Part shown: positions 33,789 through 44,911 of the stretch, in pieces | Layout: each line of letters opens with the position of its first letter | Numbering within the stretch: position 1 is the stretch's first letter | Assembly: GCA_949752735.1 (NCBI GenBank) | Contig: OX457053.1 | Location: forward strand, 22,476,318 to 22,540,317 | Direction of reading: 5' to 3' | DNA: 64,000 nt | DNA from: Lumbricus terrestris | Taxonomy: Eukaryota; Annelida; Clitellata; Crassiclitellata; Lumbricidae | Position numbers and translations under genes: made by a program | The notes under the pieces: generated by a model | The model's database searches: none | What the model saw: the letters and a program-made list of their open reading frames with translations, nothing else | Told to the model about the DNA's origin: nothing

Positions 33789-34430
33789 ATTGACCAGCGA
33801 TATTTTTGGAGGAATAACTCGAAAAACTCGAAAAACCTCCTCCAAACCAAATCAATACATATCTTTCTTGTGTGTGGCCCCATTGGCATCACATATCAAC
33901 AAAGATAGCCTCATTCGAATACAGAATACTAGAGTTATTGCGTTTTTTCATCTCGGTAACCATGCATCCTGATTGAAGGTTCCACAAGTTAGATTCTTTT
34001 GGACGGCTAGGGCGCTTCTTCGATAAAATGTCACTATTTTTGACCAAAATAACGTTCATTCAGCCTCCCTAATCATTCTGCGGGATGCTGCTCGAGCTAT
34101 TTCCGGGAACTTTAAATTTTCACACATTTTCAAGAAAAACCATGATGTCCAGCGATATTTTTGGAGGAAAAACTCGACCTCCTCCAAACCAAATCATAAT
34201 AGTTCCACCTTGTGTGGGGTCCCATTGGCATCACACTTCTGCATAGATATCCCCATTCGAACACAGAATACTAGAGTTATTGCATTTTTTCATCACGGTT
34301 ACCATTGTGATTGAAGGTTTCAAGAATGAAATTCAAATGGACGGCTATGGTGCTTCTTCGACAAAATGTCACTATATTCAACCTAAATCACGTTCATGTT
34401 GCTCCTCCCATCATACTGCCGGATGCTCAG
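33789..34430 (+). repeat. Satellite right flank: ~2 diverged monomers, plus orientation
   Basis: Same type and orientation as the left flank (landmark tgtgtgg..cccattggcatc near 33,871 and 34,211; ttggaggaaaaactcgacct near 34,160). The copies degrade toward 34,430. Confidence 0.8.
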
Positions 34431-36580
34431 GCGATTAATTCCCGCAATGTCTGAAGACTCATCATCGTTCGGTTAACGATGCAGTACTGGTGCAGAGAAG
34501 CAAGGCAGCAGCCGTGACGCTTCGCATGGTGGTTATGATAACGACGATAATAATTTATTAGGAGCACTCTATAGAGCGCCTTTTCACAGCATCGCTCGGC
34601 TAAATAATTATAAACACGTAGCACATAGCAAAAGCGCGGTGTTGCCTTGTGGAGGTACGCGAGCGATGGACAAGAAGCTCAGCCTGAACAGATGAGCAAA
34701 GGCGTTGGACATTCGAGGTGGAATTACTGGAATAGCAAAGTTCTCGCAGGTATGGGAAGTTGAACCCTCGATGAAACGCCATACCGATGCAAAGATCATG
34801 GAGAGGGTGCCAATAAAATACCGTCCGCAATCCGCACTTATTCAGAACATGGCCAAGCTTTGGGATGCGACCATCAAGGCGTTCCGCCGTGCGCACAACC
34901 CGATTCAGGCACTCCATCCTAAATGCATGGATAGTGATGTATAGCCCACATATCGATTCCGCCTTTCTCATTATCAGTATTTAACTCGTCCGAACACGTA
35001 GGTAGTTCTATCGATGAAAAGAATACCAACACACACACACACAATCACGCAGAACAACATGCAAACCATCATGCGTATACAAAAGCGGTGCAGAAGACCA
35101 ATCGAATTGATCACCAGGAAGTATGGCGCGCCGTGCGACAACTAATGGAGCCCTAAGCACGCCAGCCATCAACGAGCATCATCGATCGAACCTTTGTGAA
35201 GTGGTCGTTGCTTTTCCTATCCCAATCGAAACTCGACAAAAGCACATTGCAAGCACGCATTGCAATCGACTACTCGTCAATGCGAAACTTCTTCCGATCT
35301 ATCGTTTTCCTATCTCACGCTACAAACAAAGTCGTAAAATGGTTTATTGTCATGCTCACGAGATTTGCTTGAAATTAGGCCACTCCCCGGTTGTGTTCTG
35401 GTAAATATGTTGCGTGGCATGTCATCACAGACGCATGTATTGGCATATCATGAACACAATATGTTGCTATGTATTAATGTGACATGTAGAATTCGTGCTT
35501 TCGTATAAAATATTTATAAATGCTTCACGTAGACAGGTATACTCAGATGCGCTCTCAACTTCAGCGTGACTAGAGATAACAGTCCAATATGGTGAGAAAG
35601 GAACATAGTATTCACGCATATAGTAGTAGGGCCTATAGTTACACATGTACTCATATACGAATGTATACCTGTCCGTATGTAGGCTATATATGTTTGCATA
35701 TATGCATGCAAGCATGTATACGTATGGATGCATGGATTGATTTTTGTATACACATTTCTATGTAAGCATGTGTTTGGAACTTTGGATCTGTATGTATGGC
35801 CCAGTATGGGTAGGAGAATACGCATGTAGGCTACACACGTATTCATATCTGTGCATGAAATATGTATATGCTATACCGGTATGCGATTTTAAATCACCAA
35901 GTAGGGCCTATGGCGTTGTAATTTGTATGCACATATAATTATGACTTTTCTATTATGCATGAATGCAGTGCATATGTACTTTTTTACGCATATGTGATTA
36001 GACTAGATAGGAAATTGCGTAACATTTTCTCACATTCCATTACATTTTCAGGCCATCACAACCATGTACAGATCTTGCAGTACATTTTGCAACAGCTTCA
36101 AACAATGTACAGAAGGAATTAAATAATAATTATTAATTAAATAATTGAATAACATTAATAGTTAAATAACTCGAGCAATGTTAAAGTTTATTAAAAACAA
36201 CCATTATAACACAAAACAAAAACGTTTGATCAATTTGATCCGATTATAACATGCAAGTAAATAATTCAGTAATAGGAAAATACATAACGCGAAAATTATT
36301 TATAGACACATTGAGTAAATCAGAAATGTACAATTACTAAACACATCATTTATGCAGTTTGCAAGAAAACATATCGACACGAACCAAGTACTGGAAAAAC
36401 GTAATTGTAGTGTAAGAATCTTTAAGACTAAATTCGTGCAGTTACGAAAAATTGACAAAACTGAGTGATAAAATCCAATGAAACGCATATGTGGGCCTAT
36501 TAATACCGATAGCGTCTTTCTGGCATCTTGCAAAGGCGATGTAGTGACGGAGTATGCTTTACGTACCATGCACTTTTCGT
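34431..36580. other. Gene-empty region
   Basis: A possible old LINE or SINE end at about 34,545-34,580 (ttattaggagcactctatag). Small overlapping frames at 34,600-34,971 (minus, 123 codons) and 35,123-35,404 (plus, 93 codons) match nothing I recognise. A TATG/CATA-rich tract lies at 35,640-35,940. The rest is AT-rich with no features. Confidence 0.5.
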
Positions 36581-36588
36581 AATTAAGC

Positions 36589-36830
36589 AGTGGCGTAGAC
36601 AAGGGGGATTTCGGGGTTAAATTCCCCCCATTGGCTTAGGGACAAGTTTTTTAAAGGTAAATGTGTATCCACTTAAATAAGAAAAACCAAACATTTGTAG
36701 TAGCAATTGTTTTTCTTACTTTATTCCATATGTTACTTTATTCCCTTTTAATTTACTGTAATACTGATGGATTGGTGTCAGGAAGGACATCCGGCCAGGC
36801 CATAAAACTCCCAACCCCCAAATAATAAAT
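36589..36830. repeat. Possible hAT-type end and retroelement tail
   Basis: CAGTGGCGTAGAC at 36,589 looks like a hAT-type terminus, but no partner end was found. At about 36,776-36,815, ggtgtcaggaaggacatccg is a phrase common in retroelement or SINE tails. Confidence 0.3.
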
Positions 36831-37465
36831 TCACTGTAATTAGGTGTCATTTAGTGGAGCAGGTGTCACAGTCCCTGAAGCCCTACACTGCAGGCATAGG
36901 ACGTAACATTTGAGACATTTATATAATGTCTTATCCATAAATCTCGCATTTAAGCAGCTTTTTGTAAATCATGTAAAGTATGGCACAGCAATAATGAAGA
37001 AATTTATATTGCGCCATTAGAGCGACCCCACAAGTGATCCAAGAGATAAATGGATTGAAAAGGAAGTAGATGATGATAGGCTATAGCATGATTATGGTCA
37101 GGAAGAGTAATGTATTATGTAAGGTAATAAGGTTCCGTAAAATCATATACTGGATCAAACGATGATGGTACGCATTGTATGATATAACGGCGAGGTATGG
37201 TAACTAATGTTTAAGATACGATAGGTAAATGCAAGCCATCGAAATGTCTACTGTATAGGCTACAAGACATTACTTTTCTAGTTACCATTAAACAAAACGA
37301 TCAACAAAACAATAATACAGCCACAAAGTCATTGACATATTATACATGCATGCCGAATCAAATGTGCACTCGCACGTCTGCACGATCTGGCATCCCAAGT
37401 CACCGATATAGACTTCAGTATTCGAATACCACTGAGCAGGCTCGACACTGCTTAGTGCCATATCA
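36831..37465. other. Stretch with no recognised gene
   Basis: AT-rich, non-repetitive. Nothing recognised. Confidence 0.5.
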
Positions 37466-37483
37466 AAGATGATTAATCTCGCC

Positions 37484-37630
37484 CATAGGCGCAACCACCC
37501 TATGGGACCCACGGGACGCGTCCCCCCAACTTTTGAGTGGTCCCCTAGCTTTATTATTATGGTCCCCTCCAACTTTTAGGACGTGATTCATTATGGTCCC
37601 CCCAACTTTTAGGACGTGATTGCGCCTATG
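37484..37630. mobile_element. hAT-type MITE, 147 bp
   Basis: The termini are CATAGGCGCAA and its reverse complement, with a perfect 8-bp target duplication ATCTCGCC (37,476-37,483; 37,631-37,638). Inside, ccaacttttaggacgtgatt is duplicated. It is inserted into a SINE-like repeat (37,468-37,705) also present at 42.75 and 44.27 kb. Confidence 0.9.
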
Positions 37631-37709
37631 ATCTCGCCCTCCTCCTTTCTCAAGGCTTTTGACTGGCACTTTCAGAGAACAAACAGTGGCACTCTCCATA
37701 AGCACACTG

Positions 37710-39200
37710 ATGAACTATCGCCTGCACGCAATGCCCTACAACTGCATACATAATACATAATACATAGGCTATGCACTCACGATGATGTCAATATTTTCTC
37801 ATCTGCGTACGTACAAGTAGCGATCCACCCTTCCCACCGAAAATGATCGAGTTTGAACATGACTTAGGATGGTGGCAGTTTGACAAAGGGAAGACATGTC
37901 GGTGGGCTACTTGGAATCGATTCCATAACACCAGTTCGTCTTGGCTGCTCGATTCTTGGCTAGACACCAAGAAAGGAAAATATGGCCAATAATACTGTCT
38001 GTTATTTTGACGAAAGTGGAAAGTGGTATTGAAAGTTGGATCGAAATTCACAAATCGTGGCCTTCTTGCAATTTTTTTTCTGATAAAATGGTAATCTCCC
38101 ACAAAACGAAAGCAAATGAACCGTCAGTAGGCCTATTATATTAGGTCTTTTAAATGCACGCTATATTATACTGGAACAAAATTATGCTGAAATAATAAAT
38201 GAGTAATAGTGCTCTGTGCGTGGGATAGAAAGGCCTAGTATCCATAGGCCTAGTAAGAACAATCTGAATATTTGATGAACCATTTGAAATAGGAAAGGAT
38301 TTCAGACTTGCTTCAAATTAATACAATATAATTATGTTTCAATCATTTGTACTATAACATAGGACAATATTTTAGCTTAACTTATAAATGCTGAAAGCGT
38401 GGAATGGCATCAATAGGACTACTCCAAATATCCACTTATAGGGAGAATTTCAGCTTAACTTCAAAATTAAATACACTTGGCTTGGATTCCATAAATCCGA
38501 ATGTAAGCTTAAACTCTAAGCTTAGATTATATCCAAGCAGATTAATTCTAAATTTCAGTCGGCCTTAAAATCAACAGTGGATGTTCTAAGATGGGCCTAC
38601 ATCAGATTGGCATGAAACAAAAAAATATTTCGTCCAACATAATTATGAACACTTAACATCATTGTGAATACTTCACTTTTGAGATCCCAGTTTTTACTTT
38701 TACTTTAAACAGATCGTAATCGTAAAATCGTAAACTCGAAATTTCTAAAGCGAGATTTAAAGCGAAATTTCTAATACTTTCAAATTACTTGAAAGCCAAG
38801 CGCGGGGCATCAGCTTATTCACGAGCGCTGCGTTGAGTTAGAAGGGTTGTCCGTGAGAGTAGTCCGTGGTGGTCCGGGTCGAGAGGTAACAACAGCCTTC
38901 AATTACCTCCAGACATACCGAATTTTTATCGATACACGAAATGGATAAAACATAGGATAGGCTATAGGGAAAGATATAATGAACTGCTATTTCAGTGACG
39001 TCAACATAGGAACAAATGACGGATAAGCTATCTAACGTAACATCAACGTGCTGTACAACGGACTGACTAAAATCCGAAACAATTATTATTTTTATAAAAC
39101 AGTTGTACATCGAGTCGCCACAAAAGCCGTATAAATAACACAGTGGCGGTAGATAGGTGGGCTAAAACTTTTTACAAGGCACTGGGAAAGTTTCGGACCC
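37710..39200. other. Gene-empty stretch
   Basis: No supported gene. The 104-codon minus frame at 37,788-38,102 is unrecognised. Sequence at 38,790-38,832 matches the dispersed repeat next to the GPCR (about 21,295). Confidence 0.5.
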
Positions 39201-39206
39201 ACAACC

Positions 39207-39433
39207 CATAGGCGCCGACTCCACAGGGGGCAGCAGGGACTTCCCCTAATTATCACCAAGATGGATGGATGAATGGATGGATGGATACAAAGATGAATAG
39301 TACAACAGTTTGTCTGCTGCCAGTTGAAAGGGCATGAATAAAGGGGAACTCGGGGAGATGCAGGGGACCCTGGGAGGATAAGCAATAAGGTGAATCTTGC
39401 CCCATTACCTTTCACTAAAAGTCGGCACCTATG
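39207..39433. mobile_element. hAT-type MITE, 227 bp
   Basis: The ends are CATAGGCGCCGACT and the complement of CATAGGTGCCGACT, with flanking octamers CCACAACC and CTGCAACC (6 of 8 identical), fitting a decayed 8-bp duplication. A (GGAT)n tract has grown inside. Confidence 0.7.
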
Positions 39434-40434
39434 CTGCAACCAATCATCATAGAGTTAGGCCTACGCACGCTGTCTTTGTCACCAAAATCTTCCTCTTGTC
39501 CGCCACTGGTTACAATCTTACATTACGACGCAAGTTAGATATTATTATAATTATAGGCCTACCCTTTATGCAATACTTTTCACAGGTGGGCTCGTGCAAA
39601 AGTTCGATTGGCAGTGAAAACGTTGCATCGTGAATATGCATGATTAAGTTACATGAATAATGATACAGAAACGCAACTTCATCAATATTCAACATTGCAT
39701 CGTGAATATGCATGATTGAGTTATATGAATAATTGTACAGAAACGCAATTTCATCAATATTCATGATTCTTGCATGAAATGTCTGAACCATTTTAGTTTC
39801 ATGCTTTCGTTGTTTAACAGACGCAGTTCGTTGTTCTGTTAATTCAACCGTAGACCTACGAATCGGTCAATTCTAATTTCTTTGCGATAAAAACAAAATG
39901 GCGGCCATGCAAACAAAATGGCGGCCGTGTACTACTTCGCAACAGTCCCCCACATAGGCCTACAATCTTCAGAGTCACGCTTCGATACCAATTCGTCAAC
40001 GCAAAAAGATCAACACGCCACCTTGCGACTGCAGTGGTAAACGTCGGACCCCAAGCGAGTAGCAGATGTGCTACATCCGACACGTTTAAACCGATTGAAC
40101 GGTTTTCTGATTTTAACAGTCTAACTTTCTAAAATGATTGCTTCACGGTGGCTAAATGGCTGATTTTTTCATGACAACCCATGGACCGATTAGAAGCTCA
40201 CGGCTTTTAAGGCGGGTACATTACAAATAATTGCTTTTTTTGCTAATTTAACTTAATGTTAAACAGTCATGACGCCATAACACACTAAGAAACTTCAAGG
40301 TGGATGACTGTGAGCTATATAAAATGCATCCACTAACCATACAAGACATCGTAAAAATTAAATTCTATTAAATTCTTTAACGTCAGCACAATCGCTCAAG
40401 AAAATATGACTAGCATTAGCAATAGCAATAGGCA
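39434..40434. other. Gene-empty stretch with a two-copy repeat and YY1-like pair
   Basis: A block of about 70 bp (catcgtgaatatgcatgatt...cagaaacgcaa) is duplicated at about 39,626-39,680 and 39,698-39,750. At 39,893-39,928, acaaaatggcggcc occurs twice 19 bp apart, each fitting the YY1 consensus. Confidence 0.55.
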
Positions 40435-41058
40435 TTAGATGGGCGTGTCTAATAGTTAAGTAGGCGTGGCCAAATAAATGCAGGCCTATATACGAAGACC
40501 CAACACTACCAACATGGAATCTAGTTATCTATCTATTCCAATTGACCGGACCCCTGAAAGGAGATCTAGCCTAGATCTGGAATATGCATAGGCTGACAGA
40601 TCACGAAAGCCACGTGGGCGTGGTCATATGCATAACCATGAAGGCAGCGGAAACTCAACTGGCGTGGCCTAAATTCAAGGTCCAATAAGGACACGACAGT
40701 CTTTACATAATTATACGCCTCGCAGGACGTATTACACAGTCAAAAAAAGCCTGCTCACGCCCGCAAAAAAGATACCCAAAAATGGGTTTCAACGACACGC
40801 CCAACATGTCGGTAACTTCTTCAGTCTTAGATTGGAAGGCGGAGCAAGCCTTCTAGGTACACGCCCATATTAGGGCAGCCCACACGCGAAGACACGCCCA
40901 CGAAGGCGGAGCGTCAGCTAGGACACGCCCAAGAAGGCGGAGTAAGCCAACTAAGACACGCCCACGAAGGCGGAGCGTCAACTAGGACACGCCCAAAAGG
41001 CGGATTAAGCCAATTAAGACACGCCCACGAAGGCGGGGCATGCCGGCAGAGTGTGAAG
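40435..41058 (-). repeat. NAV 3' flank/UTR with CACGCCC tandem units and inverted GGGCGTG copies
   Basis: Directly downstream of the NAV stop, the plus strand reads alternating units of about 32 bp (gacacgcccacgaaggcgga / gacacgcccaagaaggcgga...) between about 40,885 and 41,040. Further CACGCCC copies lie near 40,753, 40,795 and 40,862. The opposite orientation (GGGCGTG or GGCGTGG) occurs near 40,441, 40,464, 40,615 and 40,661. I did not find a clear polyadenylation signal, so the UTR end is not defined. Confidence 0.6.
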
Positions 41059-41205
41059 CTACGTTTTAGCATCGCTGGCGACCGGACTCTTCGGAGTCGA
41101 ACTGCAGGCTCTCGATTCGTGGCTATCGAGACTCGTGGAGTCGCTCTCGTTACTTGGGGGGCTTGAGTAGCTGGCCGCCTCCTGCAGGCGTAGGAGCATA
41201 TTCAT
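41059..41205 (-). CDS. NAV: NAV terminal exon M and stop
   Basis: After acceptor ctacttccag the exon encodes MNMLLRLQEAASYSSPPSNE, a serine-rich tail ending SPVASDAKT, and a TAG stop at 41,059-41,061. MLLRLQEAA is the conserved C-terminal helix of navigators. The serine-rich extension after it is lineage-specific as far as I can tell. Downstream, the probable 3' UTR contains repeated CACGCCC motifs. Confidence 0.93.
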   Translation of the reverse strand: MNMLLRLQEAASYSSPPSNESDSTSLDSHESRACSSTPKSPVASDAKT

Positions 41206-41504
41206 CTGGAAGTAGGAAGACAAAGGATAAATGATTAGAAGCAGGATGAGAATTTGGTGGGGCCTTGGGGTTTCAACCCCTCAGTCTTTCTTAGAGCCCC
41301 CCATAGTAAAGTGGTTTTAACAGCCCAATTCCAAGCGGATCATAGTCCAATTCCCAGTTATTTTTCCACAAATTTCACATGATTGCAAGCAGTGATATTT
41401 GACTTCAGGAAATAATTTTCGTTTTACTTCCATTTCAGTTTGGACGGCCTCAATTTCAGTTCTAATTCAGATTCAGATATAGTCCTTCAAAAATTTCAGT
41501 TATA

Positions 41505-41705
41505 CTTCTAATCAGGACTTTTTAACATGCAGTTATACACAAAATGTGCAGTTCTAAATGGATTTGTGCAGTTGTAGAAGCACTTCTGTACAGTTAAAAC
41601 TAGTAAAAAAAGGTCATTGCCCTCCGATTGGAAGTAATTTGCCATGGATGATGGGAAAGGAAAGAAGGAGTTGTGCAGTTCTAAAAATTCTTTAAAAACA
41701 GCCCT
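41505..41705 (-). repeat. Dispersed repeat, inverted copy of 20.6 kb element
   Basis: Reverse complement of most of 20,640-20,850 with few differences. Lies in the last NAV intron. Confidence 0.75.
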
Positions 41706-41904
41706 GCTTCTATTCAGTTTTCAAAATTATTTCGGCTCTCGATTCAGTTCTTGTATGAATATAATTTCAGTTTTACTTCCTTATACAACTTGCGTTTAAT
41801 TATTAACTTAGAAGGTTGATAAGACATAGTCTGTGAAACTTCTGTCGTATCGTTAACTCTCACAGCTTTATCGTTTGTACATATTGTTCCTAGCACAAAA
41901 TGCT

Positions 41905-42300
41905 GATGATTGATGATTGGATGATGATGATGATGATGATTATGATGAAGCTGATGAAGATGCCGATGAAGATGCTGATGAAGATGCCGATGAAGATGCT
42001 GATGAAGATGCCGATGAAGATACTGATGAAGATGCCGATGAAGATGCTGATGAAGATGCCGATGAAGATGCTGATGAAGATGCTGATGAAGATGCTGATG
42101 AAGATGCTGATGAAGATGCTGATGATGATGCTGATGATGATCATGATGCTAATGCTGATGCTGATACTGATGCTGACGCTGATGATGACGGCGACGACGA
42201 CGACGATGATGATGGTGGTGATGATGACGACGACGACAATGATAATGACGACGACGACGACGATGACGACGACAACGACGATGACAATGATGACAAAAAA
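41905..42300. repeat. (GAT)n / (GAC)n triplet repeat in last NAV intron
   Basis: Begins as gatgaagatgcc/gct 12-bp units, then GAT, then GAC/GAY. Open frames on all phases (poly-Asp, Met-Lys, Ile-Ser) are artefacts. Confidence 0.97.
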
Positions 42301-42338
42301 TGACGATGACCAATAGCCCAAAAAATTGTCGTTGTCAC

Positions 42339-42530
42339 CAGAGGGTCTTTGTTTTCATTGTCACTTGACGCCGTCTGAGATTTTCCGGGGGCAAGACCGC
42401 CTCCCTGCGGATCATACCCCACGTCTTCCGTGCGCAGGTGAAGCAGGGTCGGCATGTCACCCTTGCTCCACGGGTACGTCTCGATCACCCACTCCGCCGG
42501 GTCCTCCCATGGAGCCCGATGCCCGTACGT
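42339..42530 (-). CDS. NAV: NAV exon L
   Basis: The exon encodes TYGHRAPWEDPAEWVIETYP, then WSKGDMPTLLHLRTEDVGYD and a Gly/Ser/Asn-rich linker ending in NKDPL. The 'APWEDPAEWV..TYPW' motif is conserved in the family. The acceptor is gatttttttag-like (…ttttag|ACG) and the donor is CTG|gtgaca, a less common donor. That donor gives DPL|MNMLLRLQEAA, mirroring the vertebrate DPLMxMLLxLQEAA junction. The following intron contains a long (GAT)n repeat. Confidence 0.93.
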
Positions 42531-42569
42531 CTAAAAAATCGGTCAACGACATCCGTCTTTATCAACTGC

Positions 42570-42640
42570 AGCAGCTAGATTTATATAGCGCCTCGAGAAA
42601 AGAAATTCCTCAAAGGCTTTCACCGTAAGTAGGACGAGTC
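42570..42640 (-). repeat. L2-type 3' end
   Basis: Minus-strand cgaggcgctatataaatct tail near 42,575-42,595. Confidence 0.5.
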
Positions 42641-42753
42641 CTAATCCATGATGTTCTAATTAGAGTCTGATGATGTTAACTTAGCAAAATTAACCTCACT
42701 TAATTAGTTTAACCTATAGTCTAATCTAATCTAACCTAATCTGGGCGACAGTT

Positions 42754-42920
42754 GCAGTTTAACCTCACTGTGTGATAACAAAGACCATTAGCGGCGTCCA
42801 CCTCCTCTATCCAGGCTTGGGATTGGCACTGGCAGAGTGCAACCAGTGGCGGAGTTCTAATCTATAATATAACTTAGCCCTGAATAGAGGAAAGAGGGCG
42901 CACTATATAACTGCTATACC
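42754..42920 (+). repeat. SINE-like repeat with L2-type tail (family 2)
   Basis: cagtttaacctcactgtgtg … ggcactggcagagtgcaacc agtggcggagtt … agggcgcactatataa. Shares its first ~105 bp with 44,271-44,373 and part with 37,635-37,705. Confidence 0.7.
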
Positions 42921-43254
42921 TTTTGAATTTTAACTAAAGATAGGATAGCCCTTATGTTACTAGGCCTACTAATGATACAAAAAGTAAAACTGAAAACTTA
43001 ACAGTAATTATTAGAAACCTATTTGAAAAATATACCAAGGTTCTTAAATTTGCAACTTGTATTTTTCAAGTTCTCACCAGCACATTTATAGGCCAAATGG
43101 TGACCATTGTGATCGCCCTCCCCCCACCTTAAAAATATCTGCGGACGCCGTTGAACTTAGACCAATCCGGCAAAACTTAACATCACAAATCTAGTATATA
43201 CGACTCGGTGTGATCAAGTGTGACTCAATATAGCATACAGAAATTATATATCCT

Positions 43255-43355
43255 ATTCAGCCGATGTTGGGTCGGGAGCACCTCTGAGAAGGCAGTCTTG
43301 AAGAGGCGCCATACAAATTCTAATAATAAATCTAATCTAATCTAATCTAATCTGT
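43255..43355 (+). repeat. L2-type 3' end with (TAATC)n tail
   Basis: gttgggtcgggagcacctct gagaaggcag … gaggcgccatacaaattc followed by taatc repeats. Confidence 0.65.
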
Positions 43356-43434
43356 TCACAATAACATCATCAAATCAAGCCTAATTTTTAATACTAATCT
43401 GTTTTAATGACTTCTATAACGCCACTGACATAAT

Positions 43435-43545
43435 TTATCCATCTATCTATCCAAACATTCGTCCGTCCATCCATCCATCAATCCACCCATCTATCCATCC
43501 GTCCATACGTCCGTCCATTCATTCATCCATCCATACATTCTATCC
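43435..43545. repeat. (CATC)n microsatellite
   Basis: CATC/CATT tetranucleotides about 20 bp downstream of NAV exon K's donor. Confidence 0.9.
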
Positions 43546-43565
43546 ATTGGTTGTTTGATATTTAC

Positions 43566-43684
43566 CTGTATTCCTTCTCTGACTGCTTCCAGCAGGTAAG
43601 GAACGATGGAATAATTCCAGAGGTCTGTGAACCAGACCTGAGCATTGGAAACATCCATCGGACAGGCCAGGAACAGCCTTGGAC
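43566..43684 (-). CDS. NAV: NAV exon K
   Basis: The exon encodes PRLFLACPMDVSNAQVWFTD then LWNYSIVPYLLEAVREGIQ, matching the family's 'P..FL.CP.......WF.DLWN.SI.PYL.EA...G' segment near the C-terminus. The acceptor is cctttccag and the donor is CAG|gtaaat. Phases 1 and 0 fit the neighbours. Confidence 0.96.
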
Positions 43685-43861
43685 CTGGAAAGGGAAAGGG
43701 AAGGATACATCTCCACATACAATTTACAGTGATGAACGGCATGGATGAATTAAGGATGAATGATAGGATCGACGAATGGATGGATCGATGCTCAAGTGCG
43801 CATGTACGACGATTGTACGTACGCCCTGTTATGATTATCATAACATGGTGGATGTGTTTCT

Positions 43862-44076
43862 ATGTTCAATTGTTATAGCGCCCCTTCGAGATTACTACTC
43901 AGAAGCGCTTCCGAATACACTGCAGCGCGGACACTGAATCGGAGCTTCACGCCGAAGCGCACGAGCAATTGCGAGTTATTTGCCAAACACCCCACGCAGC
44001 GGCTTGAGATGGATTCGAACCTGCAACCCTCCGGCTGCAAGGCAACGAGCATACCAACTACACCACCGTGTCCCAC
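43862..44076 (-). repeat. tRNA-derived SINE (family 1)
   Basis: Minus-strand copy with B box (ggattcgaacc on plus, about 44,009) and a full head and tail. Confidence 0.9.
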
Positions 44077-44270
44077 GGATGCGGGCGCGCATGCATGAAC
44101 GAGAGGACGGTTGGAAAGACAGATGGCTAACTAAATGAATGACAAGATGGAATCAAGGAACGAATCTATGAGCGAATTAATATAATACTGATGTATCTAC
44201 GAGTGTATCACTGTGTATGAATGTATGCCAATGATTTGCTGATGACGCACTTGATTAGTGGTGGTGTTTG

Positions 44271-44373
44271 CAGTTTAACGTCACTGTGTGGTAACAAAGA
44301 CCATTAGCGACGCCCTCCTCCTTTATCCAGGATTGGGACTGGCACTGGCAGAGTGCGACCAGTGGCGGAGTTT
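44271..44373 (+). repeat. SINE-like repeat (family 2)
   Basis: cagtttaacgtcactgtgtg … tggcactggcagagtgcgac cagtggcggagttt; near-identical to 42,754 onwards. Confidence 0.7.
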
Positions 44374-44514
44374 AGTCTGACTCACTCAGTTATTTGAATG
44401 TTGTTAATTAATATTCATTTATTAATATAATATTCGTGACGTGTGAACGTTACTTGTTTGAATGACTCGGTATTTGAATATTCGTCTGCTCGATCATTTA
44501 AATTAATTATTATT

Positions 44515-44600
44515 TATATAATAATAATAATAATTATTATTATTATAATTATTATTATTATTATAATATTAATTATTATTTAAATTAATCGTTCATATGC
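44515..44600. repeat. (ATT)n/(AAT)n inverted triplet repeat
   Basis: aataataataataattatta tt… forms AT-rich palindromic sequence just downstream of exon J's donor. Confidence 0.85.
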
Positions 44601-44635
44601 TAATATATTCGTGACGTCAGTGAAGGAGGCCTAAC

Positions 44636-44904
44636 CAATGGTTACGTCCGATGAGCTGTGCGTCTCGAGGAACTTGTTGAGGTGTTGCCAGACTCGCGGC
44701 AGCCAATCAGCGATCTTGTTCATCTCCTGGTTTCGAACCCCCGTCTTCACCTCCTCCTCGACCAGCTTGTGCCTGAGGTAGCGACCGAGGAACCCCTTCA
44801 CTGGTTCCATGTGGTTGGCACAGAGCACCCACCGGAAGTTGTGATGCAGCTGGAGGTTCGTCGTCGAGCAGGTCGTCTGATTCATCGTTCCGATTATGTA
44901 CGGG
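44636..44904 (-). CDS. NAV: NAV exon J (AAA core)
   Basis: The exon encodes PYIIGTMNQTTCSTTNLQLH, then HNFRWVLCANHMEPVKGFLG and RYLRHKLVEEEVKTGVRNQE, ending HSSSDVTI. The 'LQLHHNFRWVLCANH.EPVKGFLGR.LR.KL' block is near-diagnostic for navigators. The acceptor is gtcgcag and the donor is G|gttagg (phase 1). A tandem array with YY1-like motifs begins almost at the acceptor, in the upstream intron. Confidence 0.97.
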
Positions 44905-44911
44905 CTGCGAC

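Noticed and set aside
34600..34971. 123-codon minus-strand frame
   Set aside because: No recognisable motif, no splice or start context support, and an overlapping frame exists on the other strand.
41890..42321. Acidic (poly-Asp/Glu) and Ile/Ser-rich frames
   Set aside because: A GAT/GAC triplet repeat gives open frames in every phase on both strands, and it lies inside a NAV intron.
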